The notes: generated by a model from the letters alone, not told the origin. A DNA stretch of 64,000 bases from Pseudomonas putida (GCF_009883635.2 NZ_CP026115.2:5456001-5520000); one strand, 5' to 3'; positions 51,678-59,725 are shown, counted from the stretch's first letter. Numbers and translations are program-made.

Positions 51678-52859
51678 TTACCCAGGCATGCCATCCGCCC
51701 GCGGGCGCAGCAGGATCGGCAGATAATGCCAGAGGAACAGCAGCAGCGCGCCACTCCAGCACAGAATCGAGACGTCGATGCCGAACGGTGTGAACAGCGT
51801 GAGCAGTACCCGTGCCAATGCCGCCAACTGCATCAGCGCGAATGCCCAGGCAATGCTGCCGGGCACCTGCAGCTGCCTTCCGGTATGGCCGAGGCTGACC
51901 CGCGCCATCATCGCCACGATCAGCCCGGTCATGCCACCCACGGTCAAGGCGTGGGCCACCAGGCTCGGGTTGAGCGCGACCCCGGCGTGCCACAGCGCCA
52001 TGCCCAGGCAGGCCAGTGCCAACCACGCATAAGCCAGGTGCAACGACCACAGCAGCGGCACCCGCCACAGGCCACGGTCGTACCAAAGCACCAGGCGCAC
52101 GCCGTGCAGGCCGAACAGCGCAGCGAACAGCACGGCCATGGCCGGTTGCGGCACGTCGGCCATACCGCTGGCGAAGGCGGGCGGTAGGGCGATGCTCAGC
52201 AGCAGGCAGGCGCGGTCAAGCCAAGGGCGGGCAGTGGCCGGGGTCATGTTGCCCAGCCCGCGACGGGTGAAGAACGGGATCACCCGGCCACCGAGCAGGG
52301 TCATCATCGCGGCCACCAGCCACAACCCGGCGAAAATACCCCGGCGTTGCCCCAACTCGTCCTGGCGCAACCAGCCAATCAACGTCAGCCACTGGCAGGC
52401 GGCAATCAGCAGCACCAGGCCGATGATCGGGTAGTTGTTGCGCAGCCGCCGCTGCACGATCGGGCGCGCCAGGGCCAATGCCACCAACGGCAGAAAACTG
52501 CCCTGCAACACCATCAGCAACCAGGCTGGCAGCGGCAGGAACCAGCTGGCCCGGCCCAGCAGCCAGAGTAGGAACAAGGCTTGTAGCGGTCGCCCGCTGA
52601 GGCCGGGTATACCGCTCCAGTTCTGCACCGCAGTGAGCAGAAAGCCGGCGATGATGGCGACAGCGAAGCCGTACAGCATTTCGTGCCGATGCCAGGCGAG
52701 CATGCCGCCTGGCGGTGTGGGTTGCAGTACCCCGGCCAGCACGCCGGCCCAGATCAGCAAGGCGACCAGCGCGAACAGGCTGCCGCCGAGGAAGAACGGC
52801 CGAAAACCCAGGGCCCAGACGGCCTGGCGTGGACGGGAATCGATCGGTTGTACGAGCAT
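51678..52859 (-). CDS. nnrS: NnrS family heme-copper membrane protein
   Basis: 393 aa, about 12 helices. 'WALGFRPFFLGGSLFALVALLIW' at the N-terminus, 'WHRHEMLYGFAVAIIAGFLLTAVQNWSG' and 'GGRVIPFFTRRGLG' are NnrS hallmarks, with His residues able to bind heme and copper. NnrS proteins lower damage from nitric oxide, apparently by protecting iron pools. No denitrification gene is in the window. Its start region faces the recombinase gene across 161 bases; a short palindrome lies there but no proper Anr/Fnr box. Confidence 0.88.
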   Translation of the reverse strand: MLVQPIDSRPRQAVWALGFRPFFLGGSLFALVALLIWAGVLAGVLQPTPPGGMLAWHRHEMLYGFAVAIIAGFLLTAVQNWSGIPGLSGRPLQALFLLWLLGRASWFLPLPAWLLMVLQGSFLPLVALALARPIVQRRLRNNYPIIGLVLLIAACQWLTLIGWLRQDELGQRRGIFAGLWLVAAMMTLLGGRVIPFFTRRGLGNMTPATARPWLDRACLLLSIALPPAFASGMADVPQPAMAVLFAALFGLHGVRLVLWYDRGLWRVPLLWSLHLAYAWLALACLGMALWHAGVALNPSLVAHALTVGGMTGLIVAMMARVSLGHTGRQLQVPGSIAWAFALMQLAALARVLLTLFTPFGIDVSILCWSGALLLFLWHYLPILLRPRADGMPG

Positions 52860-52937
52860 GGGCTGACCTCGGGTCGATCAAGGGCGTTGTTGTCTGCGTG
52901 TTTGAGGTACTATCACGATCCGTGCCATCGCCAAAGG

Positions 52938-52952
52938 CCTTGAATATCAAGG
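52938..52952. repeat. Short palindrome upstream of nnrS
   Basis: CCTTGA-ATA-TCAAGG is a perfect dyad, 79 bases upstream of the nnrS start. It resembles half of an Fnr/Anr box but the spacing is three bases, not six. Confidence 0.35.
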
Positions 52953-52993
52953 TGATGGCACTGCCCTGGGTGTTATTGACCCCTTGTTTCTTA

Positions 52994-53025
52994 GTCATTA
53001 CGACTTGCAGGAGAGTCGTAATGAC
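52994..53025. promoter_or_regulatory. Perfect 12-8-12 inverted repeat over the recombinase start codon
   Basis: GTCATTACGACT and AGTCGTAATGAC are exact complements around the 8-base centre TGCAGGAG. The centre is the Shine-Dalgarno sequence and the right arm contains the ATG (53021-53023). As RNA this hairpin would hide the start codon and show AGGAG in its loop. As DNA it has the arm and spacer lengths of a lox-type recombination site. Confidence 0.75.
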
Positions 53026-53959
53026 CTGCTTCAGGATTCACGCTTTGTCCAACCTTTCGCAAAATCCACTGCTGCAATACCTGGCCCGGCTGGCACCCTC
53101 CAGCCAGCAGACCATGCGTTACATCCTCCAGGATGCCGCCGACCGGCTCGGCTTCGTCGACTGCAACCTGGTCGATGTGCCGTGGCACCGGCTCGAACCT
53201 GGCCATGTGATTGCGCTGGTGGCGGCATTGCGCGCCGATGGTTATGCGCCGAACAGTTCCTCGCTGTATGTCAACGCGGTACGCGGGGTGATGAACGAGG
53301 CGTGGCGCCAAGGCCTGATCGACCATGAACAGCTGTTGCGTATCCGTGAGGTGAAGCCTGCGTCCGGCAGCCGCCTGCCGCCCGGGCGCAACCTGCGGCG
53401 TAGCCTGATCCGCGAACTGATGGACTTGTGCGAGGCCGACCCGCGGCCCCAGGGCGTGCGCGATGCGGCGATCATCGCCTTGCTTTACGGTACCGGCATG
53501 CGCAAGTCGGAGTCGGTGGACATCGACCTCAGCCAGGTCGACTTCGAGGCGCGCAGCCTGCAGGTCACGGGCAAGGGCAACCGGCAGCTGATCAAGTACG
53601 CCCCGGCCTGGGCGTTCGAGAAGCTGCAGGCATGGCTGGACCTGCGCCGCGAGGCGTTGCCCGAAGGGGCGTCCGATGACCTGTTCCTGTTCAACCGCAT
53701 TCGCCGTGGCAACCACATCACCCGTGCCCGCATCACCAAGCATGCGATCTACTACATCGCCCGACAGCGCGGTGCCCAGGTGGGGGTGAAGATCATGCCC
53801 CACGATTTTCGCCGGGCGTTCATCACCCGGGTGATCGAAGAGCATGACCTGTCGATTGCGCAGAAGCTGGCACACCATGCCAACATCCAGACCACCGCCG
53901 GTTATGACCGGCGCGATGACAACGAACGGCGGCGTGCGGTGGATCGGTTCGACTACTGA
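53021..53959 (+). CDS. Stand-alone tyrosine recombinase (XerC/D-like)
   Basis: 312 aa from the ATG at 53021; AGGAG lies 8 bases before it, in the loop of the hairpin. An N-terminal SAM-like core-binding domain (about residues 10-105) precedes the catalytic domain with all expected residues: Arg in 'LLYGTGMRKSE' (near 163), Lys in 'GKGNRQLI', His-x-x-Arg in 'PHDFRRAF', His in 'AHHANIQTT' and the nucleophile Tyr in 'TTAGYDRR'. No phage, ICE, integron or tRNA gene adjoins, so it does not look like an island integrase. It converges on gspF with a 2-base gap. Confidence 0.9.
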   Translation: MTCFRIHALSNLSQNPLLQYLARLAPSSQQTMRYILQDAADRLGFVDCNLVDVPWHRLEPGHVIALVAALRADGYAPNSSSLYVNAVRGVMNEAWRQGLIDHEQLLRIREVKPASGSRLPPGRNLRRSLIRELMDLCEADPRPQGVRDAAIIALLYGTGMRKSESVDIDLSQVDFEARSLQVTGKGNRQLIKYAPAWAFEKLQAWLDLRREALPEGASDDLFLFNRIRRGNHITRARITKHAIYYIARQRGAQVGVKIMPHDFRRAFITRVIEEHDLSIAQKLAHHANIQTTAGYDRRDDNERRRAVDRFDY

Positions 53960-53961
53960 GG

Positions 53962-55152
53962 TCAGTGAATACTCGAAGCCAAATCGAAGATCGGCATGTA
54001 CATCAGGATCACGATCACCCCGATCAGCAACCCGATGAAGGTCATCAGCAGCGGCTCGAACAATTTCACGAACCACTCCACCCAGCGGCCGATTTCCTGA
54101 TCGTGGAAATCCGCGCAGCGTTCCAGCATTTCCCCCAGGTTCCCCGATTGTTCCCCCGCCCGCAGCAGCCGCAGCGACACGGGCGTGACCAACTGCCCGG
54201 CTTCCAGTGCGTCCGATAACGGCAGCCCTTCACCGACGCGCCGGCTGGCCTGTTCAAGGCCTTGCGCCGAAGCGCTGCCGAGCAGCCCGTGGGCCATGCC
54301 CATGGCGGTCAGAATCGGGATGCCGCCCTGCAGCAGGATGCCCAGCGAGCGGTAGAAGCGCGCCAGTTCATACATCACCAGGCGCTGATGCAGGGCCGGC
54401 AATCGCCGCAGTTGCCGTGATGCGCAGCGCCGTACCAACGGGTTGCGGCGCAGTACCACCAGCGCACCGATGCCGCCTGCAAAGGCCAGTCCCAGCGGCA
54501 GTTGCTGGGCATGCAGGAACAGGCCGATGTCCATCAATACCCGGGACATCCAGGGCAGTTCGCTGCCCATGCCCTCGAACACCAGGCTGAAGCGCGGCAC
54601 CACATAGCCGAGCAGGAACAGCACCACGCCGCCGCCGACCAGCAACAGCAGCAACGGGTAGACTGAAGCGCCCACCAGTTTCTGCCGGACCAGGTCCAGG
54701 CGCTGGCGATAGCCGATGTAGCGGGCCAGGGCATCGCCCAGCGCGCCGGTGCGCTCGCTGGACTGCACCAGCGCCACGTACAGCGGCGGGAAGACCCGTG
54801 GCTGCTGCGCCAACGACTGGGACAGCGAGTGGCCTTCATAGAGCTGGCGCACCAGCTCGGTCAGGACTTTGCGCGAGGCGCCGACGGGGGATTTTTCCGC
54901 CAGGCTTTCCAGGGCATCGATCAGCGGCAGGCCGGCATGCAGCAGGGTGGTCAGTTCCTGGCTGAACAACACCAGGTCGAATGTTGCCGCGCGGCGCCAG
55001 GCCAGCCCGCCCAGGGCTTTGCCCTTACCGCGCACGCTGACCACCCGCAGCCCCTGGTTCTCGGCCTGGCGCCGCGCGTGTTCGGCATCCTCGGCGTCGA
55101 TCTGCAGCTGCACGATGCCCTGTCTGCCGAGGGCCTTGAGGCTATAGCGCAT
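53962..55152 (-). CDS. gspF: Type II secretion inner-membrane platform protein GspF
   Basis: 396 aa from the ATG at 55152 with GAGGAG 6 bases upstream. Two T2SSF domains: the first at about residues 60-185 ('FSQELTTLLHAGLPLIDALESLAE'), the second at about 265-385 ('ELARFYRSLGILLQGGIPILTAM'), with three membrane helices. GspF anchors the assembly ATPase. No gspE ATPase, secretin or other platform gene is in the window, so the pair with gspG is incomplete and must borrow parts from another T2SS or type IV pilus. Begins 12 bases after the gspG stop. Confidence 0.92.
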   Translation of the reverse strand: MRYSLKALGRQGIVQLQIDAEDAEHARRQAENQGLRVVSVRGKGKALGGLAWRRAATFDLVLFSQELTTLLHAGLPLIDALESLAEKSPVGASRKVLTELVRQLYEGHSLSQSLAQQPRVFPPLYVALVQSSERTGALGDALARYIGYRQRLDLVRQKLVGASVYPLLLLLVGGGVVLFLLGYVVPRFSLVFEGMGSELPWMSRVLMDIGLFLHAQQLPLGLAFAGGIGALVVLRRNPLVRRCASRQLRRLPALHQRLVMYELARFYRSLGILLQGGIPILTAMGMAHGLLGSASAQGLEQASRRVGEGLPLSDALEAGQLVTPVSLRLLRAGEQSGNLGEMLERCADFHDQEIGRWVEWFVKLFEPLLMTFIGLLIGVIVILMYMPIFDLASSIH

Positions 55153-55163
55153 GTGAGTTCTCC

Positions 55164-55589
55164 TCATTGCCAGCTGGTGATTTCAGCGTTCTCGCCATCG
55201 CCGCCGGGCTGGCCGTCCTTGCCCATCGACAGCAGGTCGTACTCACCGCCGTTTTCACCCGGCTGACGGTAGATGTAAGCGCGGCCCCATGGGTCCTGCG
55301 GCACGGCCTTCTGCAGGTAGGGCCCCGACCAGTGCGACTCGCCACTGGGGGCGGCGACCAGCGCCTGCAGGCCCTGTTCGCCGGTGGGGTAATGGCCCAC
55401 TTCCAGGCGGTACAGGTCCAGGGCCTTGCCCAGGCCTTCGATCTGCGCCTTCGCCACCTTGGCTTCCGAGCGACCGAGCTGGCTGAAGTACTTGGGCGCG
55501 ACGATACCGGCCAACAGACCGAGCACCACCAGGACCACCAGGAGCTCAAGCAGGGTGAAGCCACGTTGAGGGTTGGATCTGCGCTGCAT
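55164..55589 (-). CDS. gspG: Type II secretion major pseudopilin GspG
   Basis: 141 aa from the ATG at 55589 (GGAGG upstream). A short basic leader (MQRRSNPQRG) is cut after Gly by prepilin peptidase; the mature N-terminus 'FTLLELLVVLVVLGLLAGIV' has Phe1 and Glu5. The rest matches GspG: 'KYFSQLGRSEAKVAKAQIEGLGKALDLYRLEVGHYPT', 'QALV', 'YLQKAVPQDPWGRAYIY' and a calcium-site-like C-terminus 'YDLLSMGKDGQPGGDGENAEI'. It would build a short pseudopilus. Divergent from the lytic transglycosylase gene across 185 bases with sigma-54-like sites. Confidence 0.94.
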   Translation of the reverse strand: MQRRSNPQRGFTLLELLVVLVVLGLLAGIVAPKYFSQLGRSEAKVAKAQIEGLGKALDLYRLEVGHYPTGEQGLQALVAAPSGESHWSGPYLQKAVPQDPWGRAYIYRQPGENGGEYDLLSMGKDGQPGGDGENAEITSWQ

Positions 55590-55633
55590 GGTGAAGCCCT
55601 CCGCTGCATGGGGACACGCTTTTTCAAGCCACA

Positions 55634-55649
55634 TGCAACAGCCGTGCAC
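55634..55649 (-). promoter_or_regulatory. Weak sigma-54-like site facing gspG
   Basis: Read on minus it is GTGCACGGCTGTTGCA, 14 of 16 matches to TGGCACGGnnnTTGCA. One of the two near-invariant G residues at -24 is T, so activity is doubtful. It would put the start of transcription about 35 bases before gspG. Confidence 0.35.
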
Positions 55650-55686
55650 GTCTGCCTCGGGGCCTTGCGCCATGCGCCATGGCAAG

Positions 55687-55701
55687 CGGCACAGTGCTTG
55701 C
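55687..55701 (+). promoter_or_regulatory. Sigma-54 promoter candidate of the lytic transglycosylase gene
   Basis: CGGCACAGTGCTTGC has GG and GC exactly 10 bases apart and matches (T)GGCAC-N5-TTGC except for the first T. Transcription would start near 55713, 62 bases before the ATG. The NtrC-type activator encoded three genes downstream is a natural partner. Confidence 0.6.
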
Positions 55702-55774
55702 GTCGTAGCAGAAAAGCCCGGGTTTTCCGGGGCATTTCCCCCATATCGGGGGGCACGGCGGGGAGGCGACCGAC

Positions 55775-56368
55775 ATGCGTGTGGTGATCCTGATAGTGAC
55801 CTGGCTGGTGGCGGCAAGCGCCCAGGCCGACATGTACATTTCCATCGATGCCAAGGGTGGTTATGTACTGAGCAACGTCCACCGGCCAGGACGCCATTAC
55901 GAACGGGTGATCAGCGAGCCACTTGCCCAGGCTGGCCCGGCCGGTGCCCAGTTGATCACCGGGCGGCCCTATGCCGAACTGGTGGCTGCGGCGGCCCGCG
56001 ACTACGATGTGCCGTTGGCGCTCCTGCATGCGCTGATCAAGGCCGAATCAGGCTACAACCCGAAGGCCCGCTCGGCGGCCGGGGCGGTGGGGCTGATGCA
56101 ACTGATGCCCGACACAGCCAAGGAGATGGGCGTGGAAGATATCCTTGACCCCGAAGACAATGTGCAGGGCGGGGCGCGCTACCTCAAACGCATGCTGACC
56201 CTGTTCGACAATGACATCACCCTGGCCGTGGCGGCCTACAACGCGGGCCCCGATGCCGTGCGGCGGCGGGGTGCGGTACCGCCGTTCGCCGAGACCCGCC
56301 GCTATGTGCCAAACGTGTTGCGCGAATACCGCAGGTTGCAGGGGTTGGCCGATGACTCGCCCCTCTGA
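55775..56368 (+). CDS. Soluble lytic transglycosylase (SLT family)
   Basis: 197 aa with a signal peptide (about residues 1-18, ending SAQAD), so periplasmic. A small N-terminal beta unit ('DMYISIDAKGGYVLSNVH', DUF4124-like) precedes the SLT lysozyme-like domain from about residue 70. The catalytic Glu is in 'ALIKAESGYNPKARS' (near 90), followed by 'GAVGLMQLMPDTAKEMGV', 'NVQGGARYLKRML' and 'AVAAYNAGPDAV'. It cleaves peptidoglycan, and small members of this type open the wall for secretion or pilus machines. GGGAGG precedes the ATG. Divergent from gspG and upstream of the kinase genes. Confidence 0.92.
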   Translation: MRVVILIVTWLVAASAQADMYISIDAKGGYVLSNVHRPGRHYERVISEPLAQAGPAGAQLITGRPYAELVAAAARDYDVPLALLHALIKAESGYNPKARSAAGAVGLMQLMPDTAKEMGVEDILDPEDNVQGGARYLKRMLTLFDNDITLAVAAYNAGPDAVRRRGAVPPFAETRRYVPNVLREYRRLQGLADDSPL

Positions 56369-56473
56369 ACGGGCCTTGCGTCACGAAGTGGCGCAAATCG
56401 TCCCCAATCAGTGCCATGGTTACCCAACTCTAGGCTATAACCTTTCAAAAGGTGCCCTGCAGTGGAGTCCGCC

Positions 56474-57931
56474 ATGGACATCGCCCCCCGTTCCGAAGCA
56501 ACCGAGGCGCCTGCGGGTAGCGAAGCCGCCACCCCGCGCAGGCCGTTCAACCTGTTGCGCTGGTACGCCTGGGTGAGCCTGGCGATCATCCTTTCGGTTG
56601 CCGCAGGCCTGGGGCTGATTTCCAGTCGCTTCATCATCGATGAAAGCATCGAGCGCGATGCCTTGCTCACCGCGCAGTTCATCACCTCGATCGCCGACGC
56701 CGAAGTGCGCCATGTGTCGATCCCCAATGTGCGCACCATGGGTGAACTGCTCGACCCACGCACCGACCTGACCGCCATGCCCGATGTCGACCCGGAAGCG
56801 CGGCGCAAGTCCCGCGGAGAGTTCCTCGACCATATCGCCCATCTGCCGGACATGCTATTGGCCAACATCTATGCGCCGGACCGTACGGTAATCTGGTCGA
56901 CCAACCCGGCGTTGGTGGGCAAGCTGATCGAAGGCGATGACGACCTGGACCGGGCCTTCGAATACAAGATGCGAGTTTCGGCCAGCTATCACAATTTCGA
57001 GCAGGCCCGCGCCGAACAGAAGTTCGTGATCGCGCCGGAACAGCTGTTCATCGAAAACTACATCCCCTTGTTCGATGCCGATGGCGATACCGTCACGGCG
57101 ATGGTGGAAATCTACAAGGAACCTCACGACCTGATCGTGCGCATCGAGCACGGGCTGATACTCATCTGGATGGCCATCACCGTCGGAGCCGCGCTGGTCT
57201 ACATCGGCCTGTACGGCATCATGCGCCGCGCCGCGCGGGTGATGGCGGTTCAGCAGAAGCGGTTGATCAACAGCGAGACCTACGTGGCCCTCGGCGAGGT
57301 GTCCTCGGCGGTGGCCCACAGCCTGCGCAACCCGCTGGCCAGCATCCGCTCCAGCGCCGAGCTGGCCCAGGCCTTTGATGAAGGACCGGCGCAACGCAAC
57401 ATCAATGACATCATCAGCCAGGTCGACCGCATGTCGCAGTGGATTCGCCAGCTGCTGCAATCCTTGCGGCCGCTGAATGACGAAGCGGTGCCGGTCGACC
57501 TGCCTCAGGTTCTGCAGGAAAGCCTGCAAAGTTTCGCCGTGCCGCTGGCCCGTAGCGGGGTAACCCTGGACCTGCAGCCGGTACCGCCGGTACAAGTGCT
57601 CGGTCACCCGGCGCTGCTCGGACAGGTTTTCAACAGCCTGATAGCCAATGCCCTGGAGGCGATGGAGCAGGGCGGGCGGTTGCGCATCGAGGTGGTCAAG
57701 CGCGACCGGCGCAGCCTGACCTTGCGCCTGGCCGATACCGGCAGGGGCATGAACGAAAAGCAGCTGCGCTTGGCTTTCAGGCCATTTTTCAGCACCAAGC
57801 AAGGTGGGTTGGGTGTGGGGCTGGTACTGGTCAAGCGCATCATGGAACGCTTTGGCGGTTCAGTCCGGTTGAGCAGCAGCCAGGGCCATGGCACGCGGAT
57901 CTCGCTCAGTTTTCGCTTGGTGCATTCGTAA
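56474..57931 (+). CDS. Sensor histidine kinase 1 of a tandem pair
   Basis: 485 aa from the ATG at 56474 (GGAG 7 bases before); a GTG at 56462 is less likely. Two transmembrane helices (about 25-48 and 224-248) bracket a periplasmic sensor of about 175 residues ('SRFIIDESIERDALLTAQFITSIAD'). The H-box is 'VAHSLRNPLASIRSSAEL' (His282). The ATPase domain has 'FNSLIANALEAMEQGG', 'LADTGRGMNEKQL' and 'GGLGVGLVLVKRIMERFGG'. Closely related over its full length to the next kinase. NtrB/AtoS-like kinase group; it probably phosphorylates the sigma-54 activator downstream. Confidence 0.92.
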   Translation: MDIAPRSEATEAPAGSEAATPRRPFNLLRWYAWVSLAIILSVAAGLGLISSRFIIDESIERDALLTAQFITSIADAEVRHVSIPNVRTMGELLDPRTDLTAMPDVDPEARRKSRGEFLDHIAHLPDMLLANIYAPDRTVIWSTNPALVGKLIEGDDDLDRAFEYKMRVSASYHNFEQARAEQKFVIAPEQLFIENYIPLFDADGDTVTAMVEIYKEPHDLIVRIEHGLILIWMAITVGAALVYIGLYGIMRRAARVMAVQQKRLINSETYVALGEVSSAVAHSLRNPLASIRSSAELAQAFDEGPAQRNINDIISQVDRMSQWIRQLLQSLRPLNDEAVPVDLPQVLQESLQSFAVPLARSGVTLDLQPVPPVQVLGHPALLGQVFNSLIANALEAMEQGGRLRIEVVKRDRRSLTLRLADTGRGMNEKQLRLAFRPFFSTKQGGLGVGLVLVKRIMERFGGSVRLSSSQGHGTRISLSFRLVHS

Positions 57932-57985
57932 CTTAAAATATCAAGACGAAGTTATAACTAGCTGATCTGTATAGAATTTTCATCT

Positions 57986-58006
57986 TTTGGGTAAACGGTA
58001 CCCAAA
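57986..58006. promoter_or_regulatory. Dyad after kinase 1, terminator-like or regulator site
   Basis: TTTGGGTA and TACCCAAA are perfect 8-base arms around AACGG, 54 bases after the kinase 1 stop. No T-run follows. The centre resembles that of the dyad at 58170 (both have TA...CGGTA). Confidence 0.45.
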
Positions 58007-58169
58007 TCTGGGGAATCATCCTCGAGCAGAAACCATGAACAAACTGTAATTGATTGATTTATATGGATATGACGATTGGTAAACGCGCATGGCGGAGTTC
58101 TTGCAGACTCTCGCTGCAGGCAACGCGCGACAACGGTGGCGGCAGCTGCCCTGGTGGGATGGCATCAAT

Positions 58170-58188
58170 TTGCTACTATCGGTAGCAA
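58170..58188. promoter_or_regulatory. Dyad 47 bases before kinase 2
   Basis: TTGCTAC and GTAGCAA are perfect 7-base arms around TATCG. Its position suits an operator or activator site for the kinase 2-regulator operon. Confidence 0.45.
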
Positions 58189-58234
58189 TGCGGTGACCAC
58201 CTTCTGAACGGACTCCCTGTACGGGAACGACGCG

Positions 58235-59725
58235 ATGCAGATGCTGGATGAAGATGCTCCCGTGAAGCCGGCCGCGCTCCCCAGCAGCGGCCTGGCCGTG
58301 CCGCTTCGCGAATTCAACCTGCTGCGCTGGTTTTCGGTGATCAGCCTGCTGATCATTGCGTCGGTGGCCGGCGGTCTCGGCTACGTGTCGACCCGCTTCG
58401 TGGTGCGCGACAGCGTAGAGCGCGATGCCATGCTAACCGCCCAGTTCATTCAAGCCATGGCCCTGGGCGAAGTGCGTCATTCGCAGCTGCCACCCGGTTC
58501 CACCATGGGCGAACTGCTTGACCCACGCCTGGATCAACAGCACCTGCAGGTCAGTCCGGCCCTGGCCGAGTCGACCCGGATCGAGTTTCTCGACCACGTC
58601 GAGCACTTGCCCGATATCTTGCTGGCCAACGCTTATGCCCGTGATCGCACCATCGTCTGGTCCACCAATCCTGAGCTTATCGGCAAGCGTATCGAAGCCG
58701 ACGGTGACCTGGACCGCGCCTTCCACTCGCGCAAGGCGGTATCTGCCAGTTACCACAAGGCCGAGGACGACCGGGAAGAGCAGAAGTTCTTGCGCGAGCC
58801 CAAGTACCTGTTCATCGAAAACTACATCCCCTTGTACGACAGCCAGGGCGAGCAGGTCATGGCCATGGTCGAGATCTACAAGGAGCCGCAGGACCTGGTG
58901 CGGCGTATCCAGCGTGGTTACGTGCTGATCTGGGCCTCGACCCTGGTGGGCGGCGCACTGATCTACTTCGGCCTGTTCTGGATCGTGCGCCGCGCCGCGC
59001 ACATGCTGCAGCAGCAACAGGACCGGCTGGTGGCCAGCGAAACCTATGTAGCATTGGGCGAGATGTCTTCCGCCGTGGCCCACAGCTTGCGCAATCCGCT
59101 GGCCAACATCCGCTCCAGCGCCGAGCTGGCCGAGGAAATCGCCAGCCCGCTGGCGCAGAAGAACATCAATGACATCATCACCCAGGTCGACCGTATGTCG
59201 CGCTGGGTGCGTGAGCTGCTGGTGTCGCTGCGCCCGGCCAGCGATAACGCCGAGGCGGTGGACCTGGTGGCGGCTATCGAAGATACCCACCAGGCCTTTG
59301 CCCAGCAGATCGAGCGCAATGGCGTGCGCTTCAGCTTCGAAGGGCCGCAGGCGCAGTGGGTAGCCAGCCAGCCCCTGCAATTGACGCAGATTCTCAACAG
59401 CCTGTTTTCCAATGCCCTGGAAGCCATGCCCAAGGGCGGCGTCCTGCATGCACAGGTCAGCCTGCAGGATGGCCAGCGCGCGCAGCTGCTGCTCAGCGAC
59501 ACCGGCAAGGGCATGAGCCAACAGCAGGAAAGAATGGTGTTCAAGCCATTCTTCACGACCAAGCAGGGCGGCCTCGGCGTAGGCCTGGCCCTGGTCAAGC
59601 GGATCATGGAACGGTTTGGCGGCTCGGTCAGCCTGAGCAGCCGTGAAGAGGAAGGAACCCGCGTCAGCCTCACTTTCAATATCGCAGCGGGAGGGGACCA
59701 TGGAGCACAGCATCCTGGTAGTTGA
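58235..59725 (+). CDS. Sensor histidine kinase 2 of a tandem pair
   Basis: 496 aa. Same architecture and strong full-length likeness to kinase 1: helices about 28-52 and 225-249, 'SRFVVRDSVERDAMLTAQFIQAMA'-like periplasmic start, H-box 'VAHSLRNPLANIRSSAEL' (His283), 'LNSLFSNALEAMPKGG', 'LSDTGKGMSQQQERM' and 'GGLGVGLALVKRIMERFGG'. The periplasmic sensors differ most, so the two kinases may read different or graded signals and share one regulator. Its last 26 bases overlap the response regulator gene. Confidence 0.93.
   Translation: MQMLDEDAPVKPAALPSSGLAVPLREFNLLRWFSVISLLIIASVAGGLGYVSTRFVVRDSVERDAMLTAQFIQAMALGEVRHSQLPPGSTMGELLDPRLDQQHLQVSPALAESTRIEFLDHVEHLPDILLANAYARDRTIVWSTNPELIGKRIEADGDLDRAFHSRKAVSASYHKAEDDREEQKFLREPKYLFIENYIPLYDSQGEQVMAMVEIYKEPQDLVRRIQRGYVLIWASTLVGGALIYFGLFWIVRRAAHMLQQQQDRLVASETYVALGEMSSAVAHSLRNPLANIRSSAELAEEIASPLAQKNINDIITQVDRMSRWVRELLVSLRPASDNAEAVDLVAAIEDTHQAFAQQIERNGVRFSFEGPQAQWVASQPLQLTQILNSLFSNALEAMPKGGVLHAQVSLQDGQRAQLLLSDTGKGMSQQQERMVFKPFFTTKQGGLGVGLALVKRIMERFGGSVSLSSREEEGTRVSLTFNIAAGGDHGAQHPGS

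Larger units (their letters stand above)
57932..58234. other. 303-base AT-richer spacer between the two kinase genes
   Basis: Clearly richer in A and T than its surroundings, especially 57932-58080. It contains two dyads (57986-58006 and 58170-58188) and probably a promoter for kinase 2. I see no coding frame; an 'ATGAACAAACTGTAA' at 58034 is only four codons. Confidence 0.6.

Noticed and set aside
52938..52952. Anr/Fnr box upstream of nnrS
   Set aside because: The dyad TTGA-ATA-TCAA has a three-base centre; the Fnr consensus needs six bases between TTGA and TCAA.
53021..53959. Genomic island integrated by the recombinase
   Set aside because: No tRNA gene, no second att-like repeat, no phage or conjugation genes and no change in base composition around it.
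58160..58175. Sigma-54 promoter in front of kinase 2 (TGGCAT...TTGCT)
   Set aside because: GG and GC are 9 bases apart, not 10, which normally abolishes sigma-54 recognition.
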